This document shows positions 15,613 through 25,452 of a stretch of DNA of 42,632 nucleotides, in pieces; position 1 is the stretch's first letter; each line of letters opens with the position of its first letter. Source of the DNA: Aquimarina algiphila (GTDB taxonomy: Bacteria; Bacteroidota; Bacteroidia; Flavobacteriales; Flavobacteriaceae); NCBI RefSeq assembly GCF_007489275.1, contig NZ_VLNR01000059.1, positions 1-42,632 on the forward strand, read 5' to 3'. The notes below the pieces were generated by a model. The model had not been told where the DNA came from, did no database searches, and saw only the letters and a program-made list of their open reading frames with translations. Made by a program: the position numbers and the translations under genes.

Positions 15613-18600
15613 TTAATGTTCTGTGCCAATTTTTACAAATTGTACATAATCATTGTTCTTAGCGGCAATAATAAATTTAGTTCCTTTTACGTTCAATGAA
15701 GATAAATCTTTAACATCTCCCTGTAACATCAAGCCGCTTTTAGAAGCAGAAACTGGTTCAAATTTCCCTGTTCCGTCACCTTTCATAAACAATCCATATC
15801 CAGCATCATTTCGGGGTGTTTCTACCTCTGAAGCATATAAGTTTCCTCCTATAATAGCATCCAGGTTCCCATCTTTATCAAAATCTTCAATCAAAATTTG
15901 ATTCATTGATGAAAGTTGAGCTTCTGCCGGAAGTTTATGAATAACAAAGGTATCGCCTTGATTTTCTAAATAAACACTTGCAAAAGATTTTACCTGATAA
16001 TGTAATGATGATTCCAAAGAATTTTTGGTATAGACATCTACTAATGTTGCTTCAGAAAAACTTTTGTAGTCTTTAAATTTATGCTTAATTCCTGGGATTT
16101 GATCAGACGAGCACTGCCTTCCTCTTACCGGAAATTGTTTTCCTTCATTATAATAGCTAAGTACAATATCGTCTTTGTTATCTTTATCAAAATCACTTAC
16201 ATATATATCAAAAGTCTCTTCTTCTGTAGCTTGATACTTATAATTTAGACCATTATTACCAACCAGATAATCCATATCGCCATCCTGATCAAAATCTCCT
16301 TCCTTAATACTCCACCACCACCCGGTTGTATCTAATGTTAACCCCAACTCTTCTGATACTTCTTTAAACCCTGTTTTTATGTTTTTGAAAACACGAATGG
16401 GCATCCACTCTCCTACTATTATAATATCCAACCAATTATCATGATCAAAATCTGTAATTACGGCGCTCGTAGCCATACCAAGATTTATAAATTCTTTGGC
16501 TTGTGAGTCGGTTACATTTTCGAATTTAACATTACCATTCTTACTACTGTTCTTTAATAAATAACTACTAGCAGGAGCGGGATAATTTTCTGGAACCTGA
16601 CGTCCCAAAACAAGTATATCCTCTTTACCATCTTTATCAAAATCTGCATGATACGCTCTTGAGCCACTAGTGATCATCTTAGGTAAAACTCCTACCTCTG
16701 CTTTACTAAAATTACCTTTACCATCATTAATGTATAGTCTATCCTGTAACATTTCAGAAGTTGAAGAAAACTCGTATCCACCACTTATCACATATAGATC
16801 ATTATCACCATCCTGATCAACATCAAAAATAACAGCACCTACATCTTCATTTGCCTTATCTTCTTCCAGAACTTCAATTACTTGTTTTTCGAATCCATCA
16901 TTTTTTTGAAAAAATAAACTCCCTGAATAATTGTGTGCTCCTCCAACAAAATAATCTTCTAAACCATCATTGTTTAAATCTCCAACAGCAATTCCTGGAC
17001 CAAATTTTGACATTTTATGAGGGAGCAAGATTTGCTTTGAAAAATCATCATAGCTATTCTCTTTATGGATATGCTCTGGAAAAATTTCGCTTTCTTCTGA
17101 AGTAAAAAGCGTAGTCGTTTTATCGACTTCTTTTTCTTTATCAGAGGCTTCACTATACTTTATAATTAGCTTTTGATTTGTGTTAATATTTTTTAATACC
17201 TGAGACTTACCATCTGTCCATACAATTTCTATTTCTTCAATTATTTTTGATTGATTAACTCCAAAATGTAGTTCTGGTGCTACAGATGATTGAAATCCGC
17301 GTGTTAAGGTAAGTTCCTGCATTTGAGTTTCTCCACTATTTTTTAAATATACTCGATTTCCTAATCCAAATGTATTATTGGAGCTACCTTCAAATTGTAT
17401 CGTTATATAATTATTCTTTTCAGAGCTTTTATTCTCAAAAACAGACGCATAATCATCTATGTTATTTGTTATAATCTCTAAATCTCCATCATTATCCAAA
17501 TCAGCATACGCAACTCCATTAGAGAAACCTTCATACTGAATTCCCCAACTCTCATTTACTTTTTCAAAACCATAATCTCCTACATTACGAAACATAAAAT
17601 TATCGATCTTTTCTGAAGGAATCTTTAAACTTTTTTGTAAAAGACTATCCTGTACGTCTTTAGTTTTATTTAGACTTTTAAAATAATCATTGTTATTTAC
17701 TTCTCTTCTGGTACCATTAGAAATAAATAGATCTTTTCGTCCATCATTATCAAAATCTGCAAAAAGTGGTCCCCAGCTCCAATCTGTTGAAGAAGTTCCT
17801 GTTATTCTGGAAATATTAGAAAATTGAGGTATTCCATCTTTAATTACCCCTGTATTAGATTGTAGACAATTATGCATATACTGATAATGAAATCCAGAAT
17901 TGACGGTGCTCCAAAATAATTTTGGATTCATGCTTGCCATATTAGTTTTTTTACGACGATTTGACTGGGCATCCATATCTACCTGAAAAATATCCAGATT
18001 GCCGTCATTGTTATAATCTGATATATCTACTCCCATACCAAAAAAAGCGGTATGTGCTGTTGCTTTTTTTACTACTTCTCTAAAAGTCCCATCTTGATTA
18101 TTTAAATACAAATAATCTGGAGTACTAAAATCATTAGATACATAAATATCAGACCACCCATCATTATTAAGATCACCTACGGTTGCACTTAAAGTCAGTC
18201 CAAAGTTTTTAATTCTCGCATCTTCGGTTACATTTGTAAAAGTGCCTCCATCATTTCTATATAAATGATCACTTTCATGATCTTTTATATTTTTCATTCT
18301 AAATGTATAATAGAAATTCGGAGCGTTAAAACTTGTTGGGGGATAATTAGCTGAATATAGATCTAAGTCTCCATCATTATCATAGTCAAAAAACGTTCCT
18401 TGAACACTATTTCCGATATCATCAATACCATATTCTGATGCTTTTTCAGAAAATGTTACTTGTCCTGAGCTTGTCGAAGAGCCATTATTTATAAAGAGTT
18501 GATTATTTTTTGGCCCAAACTTACCTCCTACCGAACAATAAATATCCAAAAAGCCATCTCCATTGATATCAACCATTGTGACTCCTGTATACCATCTATC

Positions 18601-18942
18601 ATCTCCCGAGACCCCAGCTTTTTCTGTAATATCCTCAAATTTTAGATTTCCTTTATTTAGATATAATTTGTTTGAAACCTGATTTCCTGTAAAGTAAATA
18701 TCTATTAGGCCATCATTGTTAATATCTCCTGTTGCTACTCCTCCTCCCATATATAAATAGGAATACGTAAAATAATTTAAAGAATCATTTTCTGTAAGCA
18801 CATTATTGAATTCAATTCCAGTTGTGGAAGCTTCCAGATTCTCAAATACTTTATTAGTAGTATTTACTATTGTCTTTTCTTTTTCTGTGCAGCTAACAAG
18901 AAAGAATACACCAACAAAAAAAACTAAACATTTATATATCAT
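15613..18942 (-). CDS. FG-GAP/VCBS repeat lipoprotein with ASPIC/UnbV domain
   Basis: Large surface-type lipoprotein of 1109 residues. The lipobox ends at C18 (FLVSC). At least a dozen FG-GAP/VCBS calcium-binding repeats follow, recognisable by D-x-N-x-D-G-x-x-D (for example DINNDGLIDIY, DYDNDGDLDLY, DFDKDGKEDILV), suggesting two beta-propellers. Between them, at about 520-590, lies an ASPIC/UnbV-like domain (GLGNRV, then EIEIVWTDGKSQVL). It follows susD, separated by a terminator-like hairpin. Proteins of this type recur beside SusC/SusD pairs in marine Bacteroidota. A role in binding polysaccharide or protein at the cell surface is an inference. No catalytic domain is recognised. Confidence 0.88.
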   Translation of the reverse strand: MIYKCLVFFVGVFFLVSCTEKEKTIVNTTNKVFENLEASTTGIEFNNVLTENDSLNYFTYSYLYMGGGVATGDINNDGLIDIYFTGNQVSNKLYLNKGNLKFEDITEKAGVSGDDRWYTGVTMVDINGDGFLDIYCSVGGKFGPKNNQLFINNGSSTSSGQVTFSEKASEYGIDDIGNSVQGTFFDYDNDGDLDLYSANYPPTSFNAPNFYYTFRMKNIKDHESDHLYRNDGGTFTNVTEDARIKNFGLTLSATVGDLNNDGWSDIYVSNDFSTPDYLYLNNQDGTFREVVKKATAHTAFFGMGVDISDYNNDGNLDIFQVDMDAQSNRRKKTNMASMNPKLFWSTVNSGFHYQYMHNCLQSNTGVIKDGIPQFSNISRITGTSSTDWSWGPLFADFDNDGRKDLFISNGTRREVNNNDYFKSLNKTKDVQDSLLQKSLKIPSEKIDNFMFRNVGDYGFEKVNESWGIQYEGFSNGVAYADLDNDGDLEIITNNIDDYASVFENKSSEKNNYITIQFEGSSNNTFGLGNRVYLKNSGETQMQELTLTRGFQSSVAPELHFGVNQSKIIEEIEIVWTDGKSQVLKNINTNQKLIIKYSEASDKEKEVDKTTTLFTSEESEIFPEHIHKENSYDDFSKQILLPHKMSKFGPGIAVGDLNNDGLEDYFVGGAHNYSGSLFFQKNDGFEKQVIEVLEEDKANEDVGAVIFDVDQDGDNDLYVISGGYEFSSTSEMLQDRLYINDGKGNFSKAEVGVLPKMITSGSRAYHADFDKDGKEDILVLGRQVPENYPAPASSYLLKNSSKNGNVKFENVTDSQAKEFINLGMATSAVITDFDHDNWLDIIIVGEWMPIRVFKNIKTGFKEVSEELGLTLDTTGWWWSIKEGDFDQDGDMDYLVGNNGLNYKYQATEEETFDIYVSDFDKDNKDDIVLSYYNEGKQFPVRGRQCSSDQIPGIKHKFKDYKSFSEATLVDVYTKNSLESSLHYQVKSFASVYLENQGDTFVIHKLPAEAQLSSMNQILIEDFDKDGNLDAIIGGNLYASEVETPRNDAGYGLFMKGDGTGKFEPVSASKSGLMLQGDVKDLSSLNVKGTKFIIAAKNNDYVQFVKIGTEH

Positions 18943-18962
18943 ATGGATGTATTATTATGTAA

Positions 18963-18992
18963 AAAGACAACGTACCAAAGCACGTTGTCTTT
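18963..18992 (-). terminator. Terminator-like hairpin inside the SusC/D operon
   Basis: Perfect 11-bp stem AAAGACAACGT / ACGTTGTCTTT with an eight-base loop, followed on the minus strand by five T. It lies between susD (stop at 19019) and the FG-GAP gene (start 18942). It looks like a partial terminator that lowers downstream transcription, or an RNA-end protecting stem after susCD. Confidence 0.7.
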
Positions 18993-19018
18993 AAAAACTA
19001 ATTCAAAATAAACAATTT

Positions 19019-20785
19019 TTAGTATCCATCATTCTGCTTGATAACACCACCACTCACACTAATTACATTTTGAGCAATAGGATATACCTGACTTCTTAAT
19101 GAGAAGGATACCCCATTAAGATGAGATCTTTTTGTAGATTCTTCTGCTAAATAATTTGTCAATACCGTTGCTGCCTCACCTCTTCTTACCAAATCAAAGA
19201 AACGATGTCCTTCTAATGCCGTTTCTATTCTATATTCGTGAGCGACTGCTTTAATAGCTTGTGCTTGACCTGTAAAAGCACCATAAGGGCTAATTACATA
19301 GTTAGCAGCCGGAGTAGCCGTGGGCATTCCATCCATATCTAATTCTTTTACAAAATCTTCTGTATTTGCAGCACGCATACGAACTTGATCTACTAATGAT
19401 ACTCCTAAATCTCCTTCTCCTTGTACCGCCATAATCTCTGCTCTCCATAACAATATCTCTGCAAATCGAATAATATTTGTATTTATTGAACTTGCCGCAG
19501 GAAACCACGCAACTCCAGAGTCAACAGCAGGGTTATTAAATTGACTAAATCTAAACACTGAAACTTTTTGTAGATAAGGACCTCCATTGGCGGGATTACG
19601 AATCCAAGATTGCCCTGGCATAATACCCCAACCATTAAAATCTATACCTCTACGGCCAATCTTCCAATCCAATCTTGGATCTAATTCTCCAGCATATGGA
19701 GTAAAAGGATCAGCATCTGCTATACCATCATCATTTGTAACATCAGAATCATTAAACGTGTCTAATAATGGTAATCCTCCAGCATCTGTTTTATATGCGT
19801 TCACTAGGTTCTGTGAAGGTTGAAAAAATCCACAACATGCCCCTCCAGTAGTTCCCACAGGTGCTCCGTTTGGAAAATTAAGCGCTTCTCCCCAATTAGA
19901 ATTATCATCTTGGGATGATCCATCATTTACGGTATGCTGTACTGCAAATATAGACTCACTAGAGTTTTTTGTTTCTGCATTAAAATTGTCAGAGTATTTA
20001 GCTACTAAACTATATGGTCCTGCATTAATTACATCATCCAAAATTGGTCTAGCTGCATCGTAGTCTAATTGATACATATGTACCTTTGCCATATATGCTT
20101 TTGCAGCCCAGCTATTCCCTGCACCAACAAATCTTGATGCTTCTGGAAGGTTATCTATTGCAAATTGAAAATCAGCTTCTATAAGCCCCCATGAATCTAC
20201 ACTTTCATTAGTTATTGATTCTTCAACGGTTTCATCTACAAATGGAATCTTACCCCACACTTTTTTAGCTTCAAAATGATAATGTGCTCTCAAAAATCTT
20301 GCTTCTGCTTCAAATTGAGCAGCTTCTGCAGTTGTTAAATCACCCGCTTCTAAACCTGTTTTAACCCCGCGTATAGCCTCATTACTTCGCGCAACTCCTT
20401 CAAAAATCGCATTCCACAAATATCCATAATAATTGTTTTCAGAAGACGTAGCTGTATACGCTTCTACATTATCAATAACAGGCTGATCTCCCGGATCACT
20501 TCCTTTATAGGCATTATCAGATGATACTTCTCCATAAATCCAATTAGATGGAGCCGAACGCCAAGAGTCAGATGTATCTAGGTTTCTATCCAACATCCCA
20601 TACGCTGCAGCTAATTGAAGCGTTACCCAATTACTATCAAATACAATTACATCTGCACTTACCTGTCCTTGTAAAGGAATTTCTAGTTCATCTTTACAAG
20701 ACTGAAAAACTACCGCAATTTGTAATAAAACACCAATTCCTATTAGTGCTTTATTAGCTTTTAACAATTTAAATATCTTTATCAT
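19019..20785 (-). CDS. SusD/RagB family nutrient-binding lipoprotein
   Basis: Outer-membrane glycan-binding lipoprotein of 588 residues that acts as the lid on the SusC channel. The signal peptide ends in the lipobox VVFQSC with C30. The N-terminal segment (ELEIPLQGQVSAD) and the TPR-like helices (EAEARFLRAHYHFEAKKVWGKIPFVDE, about 155-185, here shortened) are standard for RagB/SusD. So is the C-terminal block with YRIETALEGHRFFDLVRRGEA. It starts 11 bases after susC, the usual paired arrangement. The ligand cannot be read from the sequence; the GH3 gene of the locus suggests a beta-linked glucan or similar oligosaccharide. Confidence 0.93.
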   Translation of the reverse strand: MIKIFKLLKANKALIGIGVLLQIAVVFQSCKDELEIPLQGQVSADVIVFDSNWVTLQLAAAYGMLDRNLDTSDSWRSAPSNWIYGEVSSDNAYKGSDPGDQPVIDNVEAYTATSSENNYYGYLWNAIFEGVARSNEAIRGVKTGLEAGDLTTAEAAQFEAEARFLRAHYHFEAKKVWGKIPFVDETVEESITNESVDSWGLIEADFQFAIDNLPEASRFVGAGNSWAAKAYMAKVHMYQLDYDAARPILDDVINAGPYSLVAKYSDNFNAETKNSSESIFAVQHTVNDGSSQDDNSNWGEALNFPNGAPVGTTGGACCGFFQPSQNLVNAYKTDAGGLPLLDTFNDSDVTNDDGIADADPFTPYAGELDPRLDWKIGRRGIDFNGWGIMPGQSWIRNPANGGPYLQKVSVFRFSQFNNPAVDSGVAWFPAASSINTNIIRFAEILLWRAEIMAVQGEGDLGVSLVDQVRMRAANTEDFVKELDMDGMPTATPAANYVISPYGAFTGQAQAIKAVAHEYRIETALEGHRFFDLVRRGEAATVLTNYLAEESTKRSHLNGVSFSLRSQVYPIAQNVISVSGGVIKQNDGY

Positions 20786-20796
20786 TACAGTTATTT

Positions 20797-23700
20797 TTAA
20801 AATGAAACGTTCAATCCTAGGTTTACTGACCTTGAAACCGGATATGCTCCTCTATCAACGCCTATTTCTAAGTTTGCTTGTTGTTGATTGGTATAGTTTG
20901 ATAAATTGATCTCAGGATCCAAACCATCGTAACTCGTAAACGTTAATAGGTTTTTACCCTGTAAAAAGATTCTTATTTTATCTGCTTTTAATTTCGAACT
21001 GATATTTTCTCCAAGTGTATATCCAACCGAGATGTTTTTGAGTCTAACATAAGAACCGTCTTCAATATAGTAAGAAGATCCTACCGCTTCATTCGCACTA
21101 AGTGTGTAAGCCGGTAATGAGCCCCCTGTATTTGTTGGGGTCCAAGAATTTTGTATATAATCTAAGCTTCTAGCTCCTTCAAAATTTGAAAAATCTGTCC
21201 AGAATTTAGTTAGGTTATAAATATCATTCCCTTGAGAACCTTGAAAAAGTAAAGACAAATCAAAATTCTTATATTCTGCGTCAAAAGTGATCCCATATGT
21301 AAAATCCGGATGAGGGCTACCTATGATATCTCTAGAATCTCCTGTGATAATAGCCCTTCCTGTAGCAGGATCAATGCCTTCCCAAGTGAAACCAACAAAT
21401 GAAGAAATAGGTTCTCCTGCTACAGTATTCGTAGTTTCGAAACCTGTTTGAGAACCTAAATTTGGGTTCGCTATTACTTGGTCTAAATTATTTTCATCCA
21501 AGAAATCCACTTCATTTTTATAGTGAGATATATTTACTCCAACCGAGTATGAAAAAGCAGCTGTCGAATTATTTGAGTATGAAATTCCTAAGTCAAAACC
21601 AGTGTTAGTCATTTCTCCAAAATTCTTGAATATCGAACCGATCGTATTTCCAAATACTGTTGGATCTGTTGGTACAGCAAGTAGCATATCTTTAGTCACT
21701 GCATTATAAACATCTAAATCTATATCTAAGGCGCTATTAAATAAAGACGCTGAAATACCAAAATTAGTGGTAGTCGTTGTTTCCCATGTTAAACCTGGGT
21801 CTCCTATATTAGCTAAGAAAAAGCCTGTCTGTCCATTATAATCATAAAAATCTAAATTAGAAGCAAAGGAAGTTACTCCTCTAAATGCAGGAATAGAATT
21901 ATTTCCTAACTCTCCCCAACTCAACTTAAGTAATAAATTACTTACTATTGAAGAATCTTCAAGAAAACTTTCTCCAGATACTCTCCATCCTAAACTAATG
22001 GCTGGAAAAATAGCATCTTGATTACCAGCTTCAAATAGAGAAGAATTATCCTGTCTAAGTGTTGCACTTACCAAATACTTATCATCATATGCATAATCTA
22101 CTTTTCCAAAAACAGAAAAACTAGATGATTTATTCTGCCCACTTCCTACAGTTTGAGCGCCCGTACCAGCACTTAAGAATGTAAAATCAGGAGTATCTTC
22201 AAGGAAATTTGTGATTTGACCAAAGAATTGTTCAAATCTATTCTTTTTAAATTCTGTTCCTACAAAAGCATCAATACTATGTACATCTCCTAAGGTCTTC
22301 GTATATTGCAAGATATTATACCAGTTTGTATTAATCTGACTAGTAGAAGTTTCCCTTAACAAATTTACTTGTCTAGCTGCAGAATTCTCAACATCTACTG
22401 GTCTGAAAAATGAAAATTCAGAGCTAATCATATCTGCTGTAAATGTAGACTTAATCAATAACCCGTCCATAATATCAAATTCTGCATAAATAGATCCTAA
22501 CGCTCTAATCGTTTCTGTAGGATTATTAGCATTTCTTCGAGCTGCACCTATTGCATTTGAAGCATTACCTACACCACCTATGGTAGCTGTACCAGCAAAG
22601 TTACCAGCAATATCGGTAACTGGGATAAGAGGATTACTTCTATAAAGTGCAGCAATTTGCCCCTCATTATTCTGATTACTTGAACTTCCTACTGGATCAA
22701 TAAATCCAATTCTTTCTGAATATGAAACATTTACAGATTCTCCTAATCTAAATCTATCGGTAATGTTAAATTCTGAATTTACTCTTAAATTATAACGTTC
22801 AAAGCTAGTTGCAATACCAACTCCTTCTTGATCTAGTACTCCCAGACCTACATATAATTTAGAATTTTCTCCTCCTCCTCTTGCAGAAATATTATGTTGT
22901 TGTACAAAAGCAGGATCAAAAAATGCACCAAACCAGTCTGTTCCACCTTTATTTGCTCTTGTAATTCTATTATCCGGAAAACTATAGGTACTTTCATCTA
23001 CAGTTCCTGAAACCCCTGCTGGTAAAATATAATCTGGTAATACAGGGCTAGTTCCTGAACCATATTGAGGATGAGAAAGTGCTTGCCCATCATTTGCCAA
23101 AGCTTGCCAATAAGCATCTGCTATCTGTTGTGGTGTTGCAAATTCAGGAAATACGGATTCTGGTATAAAATCGACTCCAGTTAAACCACTATAACTAAAA
23201 GTTACCTTATTGTTCTTTTTACCACTTTTTGTTGTTATTACAATTACCCCATTAGCAGCTCCAATTCCATAAATAGATGCTGCGGCAGCATCTTTAAGTA
23301 TTTGTATGGATGCAATATCATCAGGGTTAAGGTCACTAAGACCTTGACCAGTTTGTACTCCGTCAATTACATATAATGGATCATTTCCATTAATTGTTCC
23401 ATACCCTCTAATACGTACTGCAGAATTCCCACCAGGTCCTCCTTCAACACCAACAGTTACACCAGCTGCCTGACCCTGTAAAGCTTGTTCTAAACTAGTA
23501 GGAGTCGTTGCTGCTATTGCTTCGGATTGTACAACTGTAACCGACCCTGTAATATTTCTGGTATTCTGTCTTGTATAACCAGTAACAACAACTTCACTTA
23601 GCTCACTCGCATCTTCAGCCAAAACTACTTCTATAGGGGTTTGACCAGAATATACCACTTCTTTTGTAGTAAACCCTACATAAGAAAATACTATCGTTTC

Positions 23701-24249
23701 TCCACTAGCAACTTCTAACTGATAGTTCCCATCAAAATCTGTTTGAGTTCCTCTATTGGTTCCTTTTACAATAACACTCGCTCCTGGAAGTGGACCTCCA
23801 TCTGCTGTGGTAACTTTACCTGTAACAGCATCCTGAACTGGTACTTCTACGTCTGAAAACGTTTTCGTAATTGCTTCTTTTTTTTGTTTGGATATTACTA
23901 TTTGTCTATCCAATATTTTATAAGTAAGATCTGTTTTTACAAATGCTCTATTTAGAATCTCATTTATGGTAGATTCCTTAAGACTAAGGGTAATTGTATT
24001 GTTTGTTTTTATAATATCATCTTTATAAAAGAATATAAATTCACTTTGAGAATGAATTTGATCAAACAATTCTTCAAAAGTTGCATTTTTAAGATTGATA
24101 TTGAGTTTAGTTTGTGAATAAGAGTTGTTAGCATAAACGCTAGTTAATCCGAAGAACAGGAATAAAATAAAAACTCTCATAATAGTCAATAAAAAATTGA
24201 TTTTCTTCTTTTTGGATAAAAAAGAAAGCCCGTTAGCTTTTTTATTCAT
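20797..24249 (-). CDS. SusC/RagA family TonB-dependent transporter with STN signalling domain
   Basis: Outer-membrane active transporter of 1150 residues. After a signal peptide (hydrophobic core about 25-38, cleavage near YANNSYS) comes an STN domain (about 47-100, LNINLKNATFEELF), then a CarboxypepD_reg-like beta domain (about 142-215). The SusC-type TonB-box region and plug (VVVTGYTRQ, VRIRGYG, PLYVIDGV, about 222-350) follow, then a long beta-barrel ending in the terminal aromatic LNVSF. The STN domain is the part that talks to a FecR anti-sigma factor, and fecR and sigma genes lie immediately upstream. The transporter therefore probably senses its own substrate. The 132-base leader holds two strong inverted repeats. 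Confidence 0.95.
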   Translation of the reverse strand: MNKKANGLSFLSKKKKINFLLTIMRVFILFLFFGLTSVYANNSYSQTKLNINLKNATFEELFDQIHSQSEFIFFYKDDIIKTNNTITLSLKESTINEILNRAFVKTDLTYKILDRQIVISKQKKEAITKTFSDVEVPVQDAVTGKVTTADGGPLPGASVIVKGTNRGTQTDFDGNYQLEVASGETIVFSYVGFTTKEVVYSGQTPIEVVLAEDASELSEVVVTGYTRQNTRNITGSVTVVQSEAIAATTPTSLEQALQGQAAGVTVGVEGGPGGNSAVRIRGYGTINGNDPLYVIDGVQTGQGLSDLNPDDIASIQILKDAAAASIYGIGAANGVIVITTKSGKKNNKVTFSYSGLTGVDFIPESVFPEFATPQQIADAYWQALANDGQALSHPQYGSGTSPVLPDYILPAGVSGTVDESTYSFPDNRITRANKGGTDWFGAFFDPAFVQQHNISARGGGENSKLYVGLGVLDQEGVGIATSFERYNLRVNSEFNITDRFRLGESVNVSYSERIGFIDPVGSSSNQNNEGQIAALYRSNPLIPVTDIAGNFAGTATIGGVGNASNAIGAARRNANNPTETIRALGSIYAEFDIMDGLLIKSTFTADMISSEFSFFRPVDVENSAARQVNLLRETSTSQINTNWYNILQYTKTLGDVHSIDAFVGTEFKKNRFEQFFGQITNFLEDTPDFTFLSAGTGAQTVGSGQNKSSSFSVFGKVDYAYDDKYLVSATLRQDNSSLFEAGNQDAIFPAISLGWRVSGESFLEDSSIVSNLLLKLSWGELGNNSIPAFRGVTSFASNLDFYDYNGQTGFFLANIGDPGLTWETTTTTNFGISASLFNSALDIDLDVYNAVTKDMLLAVPTDPTVFGNTIGSIFKNFGEMTNTGFDLGISYSNNSTAAFSYSVGVNISHYKNEVDFLDENNLDQVIANPNLGSQTGFETTNTVAGEPISSFVGFTWEGIDPATGRAIITGDSRDIIGSPHPDFTYGITFDAEYKNFDLSLLFQGSQGNDIYNLTKFWTDFSNFEGARSLDYIQNSWTPTNTGGSLPAYTLSANEAVGSSYYIEDGSYVRLKNISVGYTLGENISSKLKADKIRIFLQGKNLLTFTSYDGLDPEINLSNYTNQQQANLEIGVDRGAYPVSRSVNLGLNVSF

Positions 24250-24272
24250 AATTTTGTTTTTTACGTATTAAG

Positions 24273-24290
24273 TATTGCGATATCGCAATA
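24273..24290. promoter_or_regulatory. 18-bp perfect palindrome upstream of susC
   Basis: TATTGCGATATCGCAATA is its own reverse complement over all 18 bases and lies 24 bases before the susC start. It has no spacer, which favours a binding site for a dimeric regulator over an RNA hairpin, though dimerising RNA is also possible. No other copy was noticed in the window. Confidence 0.5.
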
Positions 24291-24301
24291 TTTTGATTTA
24301 G

Positions 24302-24335
24302 GTCAGAAAATGTTGCCGCATTTTCTGACTTTTTT
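24302..24335 (+). terminator. Plus-strand intrinsic terminator in the susC leader
   Basis: Perfect 11-bp stem GTCAGAAAATG / CATTTTCTGAC with a six-base loop, followed on the plus strand by six T. On the minus strand (the susC direction) the stem is not followed by T. As a terminator it would therefore end a plus-strand transcript antisense to the susC 5' region. On the minus strand it would be a leader hairpin. Confidence 0.6.
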
Positions 24336-24381
24336 ATTATAAAAGGTTGTGTGATGTTTTTATATCATATAGTTGATTGTT

Positions 24382-25392
24382 TTAATTAATTACAAATTTT
24401 CCATTTTCTATCTTATATTTTAAATCTGTAGATTGTTTAATAACTTCGATTACTTTTTCTATACTTTCTTTCAAATCAAGATGTCCAGAAAAAGTTTGAC
24501 TTTTAAGCTCTTCACTTTCAATTGAAATATTTACATTATAATATCGAGAAAGCTTCTTGATAATTAAATCCATTCTCTGTTTCTTAAATATGAATTTACC
24601 GTCACGCCATGCCATATATTTTGCAACATCTACTTTACTGGTTTTCATGCCTTTTACTTTACTGTTATACACAGCTAGAGTTCCTGGTTTTATTTTAATT
24701 CTAGATTTCCCGAAAATAGAATTTCCCTGATATTTAATTTCTACACTACCTCTCTCTAGTGCTGTACTAGTATACGAATCATCTTCATAACTACTTACAT
24801 TAAAAACGGTACCTAAAACCTTAATATCATAGTCATTAGTTACAACATAAAATGGTTGTTCTGCATTGTGCCTTACATCAAAAATTGCTTCTCCTATAAG
24901 ATGGACTTCTCTTTTATCTCCATTAAATGTTACTGGATATGTTAACTTTGACCCTGAATTAAGCCAAACTTTTGTCCCCTCAGAAAGTGTAATTTTTGTC
25001 CTTTTACCATAAGGAACAATAATAGTATTAAATGTATTTTTTGATGACTGAGCAACTTTTTTTGAACTATTAATATCTAACTCATCACCAGTACTAGAAT
25101 ATGTAATACTTGATGAACTTTCGGTAATTTTTATCTCTTCTTTTTCGTTTAAAACTAATTTTACATCTCCATTATTATGAATATCTAAATCTGTAGTATG
25201 TACATAATCCTTAATTTTTGAAGAATTATTATAAAAACCACTAGTATAATTAATCGAAATCACTAAAATAGCAATAGCTGCTGCCGTACTGACAATATAG
25301 CCAAGTCTTCTCTTTCTCCTCTTATTGCGATATTCTAGAATAGATGTACCTATCCTGGATTTTAAAAGGTCCTTTTCTTCTTTGGTTAACAT
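24382..25392 (-). CDS. FecR family anti-sigma factor
   Basis: Inner-membrane anti-sigma regulator of 336 residues. A short cytoplasmic N-terminus with a basic stretch (KRRKRR) leads into one transmembrane helix (about 31-48). The periplasmic FecR domain (about 120-225) shows VPYGKRTKITLSEGTKVWLNSGS and GEAIFDV. The C-terminal DUF4974-like domain (about 265-336, FKKQRMDLIIKKLSRYYNV) mirrors the STN fold of the transporter and probably docks with it. It lies 174 bases after the sigma gene and 132 bases before susC. Substrate-loaded SusC is expected to relieve its hold on the sigma factor. Confidence 0.92.
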   Translation of the reverse strand: MLTKEEKDLLKSRIGTSILEYRNKRRKRRLGYIVSTAAAIAILVISINYTSGFYNNSSKIKDYVHTTDLDIHNNGDVKLVLNEKEEIKITESSSSITYSSTGDELDINSSKKVAQSSKNTFNTIIVPYGKRTKITLSEGTKVWLNSGSKLTYPVTFNGDKREVHLIGEAIFDVRHNAEQPFYVVTNDYDIKVLGTVFNVSSYEDDSYTSTALERGSVEIKYQGNSIFGKSRIKIKPGTLAVYNSKVKGMKTSKVDVAKYMAWRDGKFIFKKQRMDLIIKKLSRYYNVNISIESEELKSQTFSGHLDLKESIEKVIEVIKQSTDLKYKIENGKFVIN

Positions 25393-25452
25393 TTTTTGGG
25401 GAGTTTACTATCCATTACAATATTTTGTACTCTTCTTTTTAACATATGATTA

